Source: Leptofilum sp050292445 (GTDB taxonomy: Bacteria > Chloroflexota > Anaerolineae > Promineifilales > Promineifilaceae). From it: a stretch of DNA of 6,161 bases. The first letter of the stretch is position 1, and each line of letters starts with the position of its first letter. The notes below the pieces were generated by a model. That model had not been told where the DNA came from, ran no database searches, and worked only from the letters and a program-made list of their open reading frames with translations. This document shows, piece after piece, positions 5,488 through 6,161 of this stretch. The stretch lies in the NCBI GenBank assembly GCA_050292445.1, contig JBNKLQ010000327.1, positions 1 to 6,161 on the forward strand, written 5' to 3'. Made by a program: the position numbers and the translations under genes.

Positions 5488-6161
5488 CTTTGCGGCCCTC
5501 CTGGATGCCAATTTCGGTAGCGAAGCGCAGGTGATCGCTGCGGAAGATAAACCAGCCCCAACTTAACGGCCGTTCCTCAAAATCGTAAAATAGATGTTCC
5601 AGGTAAAAAGCGGCCGTAGGCAATTTGGCCTGCAAAATGTTAGCTTCTTCTTCATTCATCAGCGTGGCTTCGATGGTGAGCTGGCCACGTTTGAGGGAGT
5701 GGTTGACGGCGTTGGAAAAGAGACCGTGTAGGGAGGTGACATCCATTTCGGCCTCGACGATGGGGCGGGTGGGATCATAAATGAGGTAGGCGCGATGGTA
5801 AAAAATGGGCTGGCCGTCCCTGGTGAGCAGGCGGCGGATGTAGATGACGTTGTCCCCTTGGGTGATGCACAATTTGCGGGCAGTGCGTTCATCAGCGGAC
5901 ACCACGCGTACTTCCAGTAACTTAACGGCCGTATCCACCCCATCTTGAAACAACGCTTGAAGCTCTTGCAAATCGAAAACGGCCGTGCCCAATTCCAGCG
6001 GTTTTACAAACGTGCCCTTGCCCTGCGCCGTGCTTACCACGCCCTGGTCCGACAGCAAATTGATCGAGCGGCGCACCGTCATTGGGCTGATGCCGTAGGT
6101 GCGGCACAGCTGAGCCTCTGAAGGCAGCTGGTCGCCTGGCCGGAAGGCCCCTTCGGCAATC
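5480..6161 (-). CDS. GntR-family (HutC/UTRA) transcriptional regulator, 5' end outside the window
   Basis: The visible 226 residues are a winged-helix repressor of the HutC subfamily. The frame continues past the ATG at 6082 to the window edge, and the extra 26 codons encode the typical GntR segment RPGDQLPSEAQLCRTYGISP. Thus 6082 is an internal Met (in PMTVRRSI) and the true start is just beyond 6161. The DNA-binding region ends at GKGTFV. The UTRA effector domain follows, with ITQGDNVIYIRRLLTRDGQP and YLIYDP in the middle and FYLEHLFYDFEERPLSWGWF near the end. UTRA domains bind small metabolites and release the repressor from DNA. The stop codon lies inside the start of the corrinoid protein gene, so it probably controls this methyl-transfer operon in response to its substrate or product. 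That link is inferred. The ligand is unknown. Confidence 0.93.
   Translation of the reverse strand, partial: IAEGAFRPGDQLPSEAQLCRTYGISPMTVRRSINLLSDQGVVSTAQGKGTFVKPLELGTAVFDLQELQALFQDGVDTAVKLLEVRVVSADERTARKLCITQGDNVIYIRRLLTRDGQPIFYHRAYLIYDPTRPIVEAEMDVTSLHGLFSNAVNHSLKRGQLTIEATLMNEEEANILQAKLPTAAFYLEHLFYDFEERPLSWGWFIFRSDHLRFATEIGIQEGRKDE
5497..5502 (-). promoter_or_regulatory. Shine-Dalgarno AGGAGG deciding the corrinoid gene start
   Basis: A full-consensus AGGAGG lies 9 bases upstream of ATG 5487, within the last codons of the GntR gene. It favours this ATG over the upstream TTG at 5511. Confidence 0.7.

Larger units (their letters stand above)
303..5986. repeat. Highly iterated palindromic octamer ACGGCCGT (11 exact copies)
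   Basis: Exact copies start at 303, 406, 607, 727, 979, 1901, 2114, 3786, 5566, 5925 and 5979. One-base variants start at 2742, 3067 and 3950 (ACGGCCGC) and at 5610 (GCGGCCGT). Ten exact copies are inside coding regions and one is in the gap upstream of the ligase gene (3786). A given octamer is expected about 0.1 times in 6.2 kb at even base composition, so the excess is roughly 100-fold. The role is unknown; a DNA-modification site or a HIP1-like genome-wide tag is possible. Confidence 0.9.

Noticed and set aside
5164..5520. 118-codon + strand ORF opposite the corrinoid gene
   Set aside because: It lies over the DxHxxG and cap-domain codons of the real gene and has no ribosome site.
6080..6082. 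ATG at 6082 as the start of the GntR regulator
   Set aside because: The 26 upstream in-frame codons encode the conserved GntR helix-turn-helix segment.

Overview
The window looks like chromosomal DNA of an uncultured or filamentous Chloroflexota (Chloroflexi) bacterium. This is an inference. It rests on the gene types, moderate to high GC, Shine-Dalgarno-led ATGA-coupled genes and above all a heavily iterated palindromic octamer, ACGGCCGT. There are 11 exact copies in 6.16 kb, where about 0.1 would be expected by chance. I associate this signature with Chloroflexi contigs from memory, not from a search. No rRNA, tRNA, CRISPR array, transposase or phage gene is visible.

Layout. The left end (1-689, + strand) is the C-terminal part of a sensor histidine kinase whose start lies outside the window. 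Everything else is read leftward on the - strand. In transcription order from the right edge these genes are: (1) a GntR/HutC-type repressor with a UTRA effector domain, cut by the right edge (5480-6161); (2) a corrinoid (B12-binding) methyltransferase-type protein starting inside the repressor gene with an 8-base overlap (4822-5487); (3) a 264-bp gap holding a pair of inverted 15-bp near-palindromes and a possible small + strand ORF; (4) a NarL/LuxR-type regulator whose receiver domain has lost its phosphoacceptor Asp (3922-4557); (5) a 211-bp gap with a possible promoter; (6) a PaaK-like adenylate-forming ligase (2364-3710) coupled by ATGA to (7) a cysteine-synthase-like PLP enzyme (1495-2367); (8) a small hairpin-bearing gap; and (9) a TauE/SafE-family membrane exporter (696-1433), which converges with the kinase and is separated from it by only 6 bp. 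No gene-free stretch exceeds 300 bp.

How the genes may work together. Two functional units are visible. The first is the GntR-UTRA regulator plus corrinoid protein, probably the distal part of a one-carbon methyl-transfer operon whose methyltransferase would lie beyond the right edge. The second is the pseudo-receiver LuxR regulator followed by the ligase and PLP enzyme pair, possibly with the exporter. It resembles a small pathway that makes or modifies an amino acid, activates an acid as adenylate or CoA thioester, and perhaps exports a product. The ligase and PLP enzyme are translationally coupled, so they very likely act together. Their substrates cannot be told from sequence. The regulator gene is visibly more AT-rich than its surroundings and sits in a stretch free of exact octamers, which fits acquisition from elsewhere.
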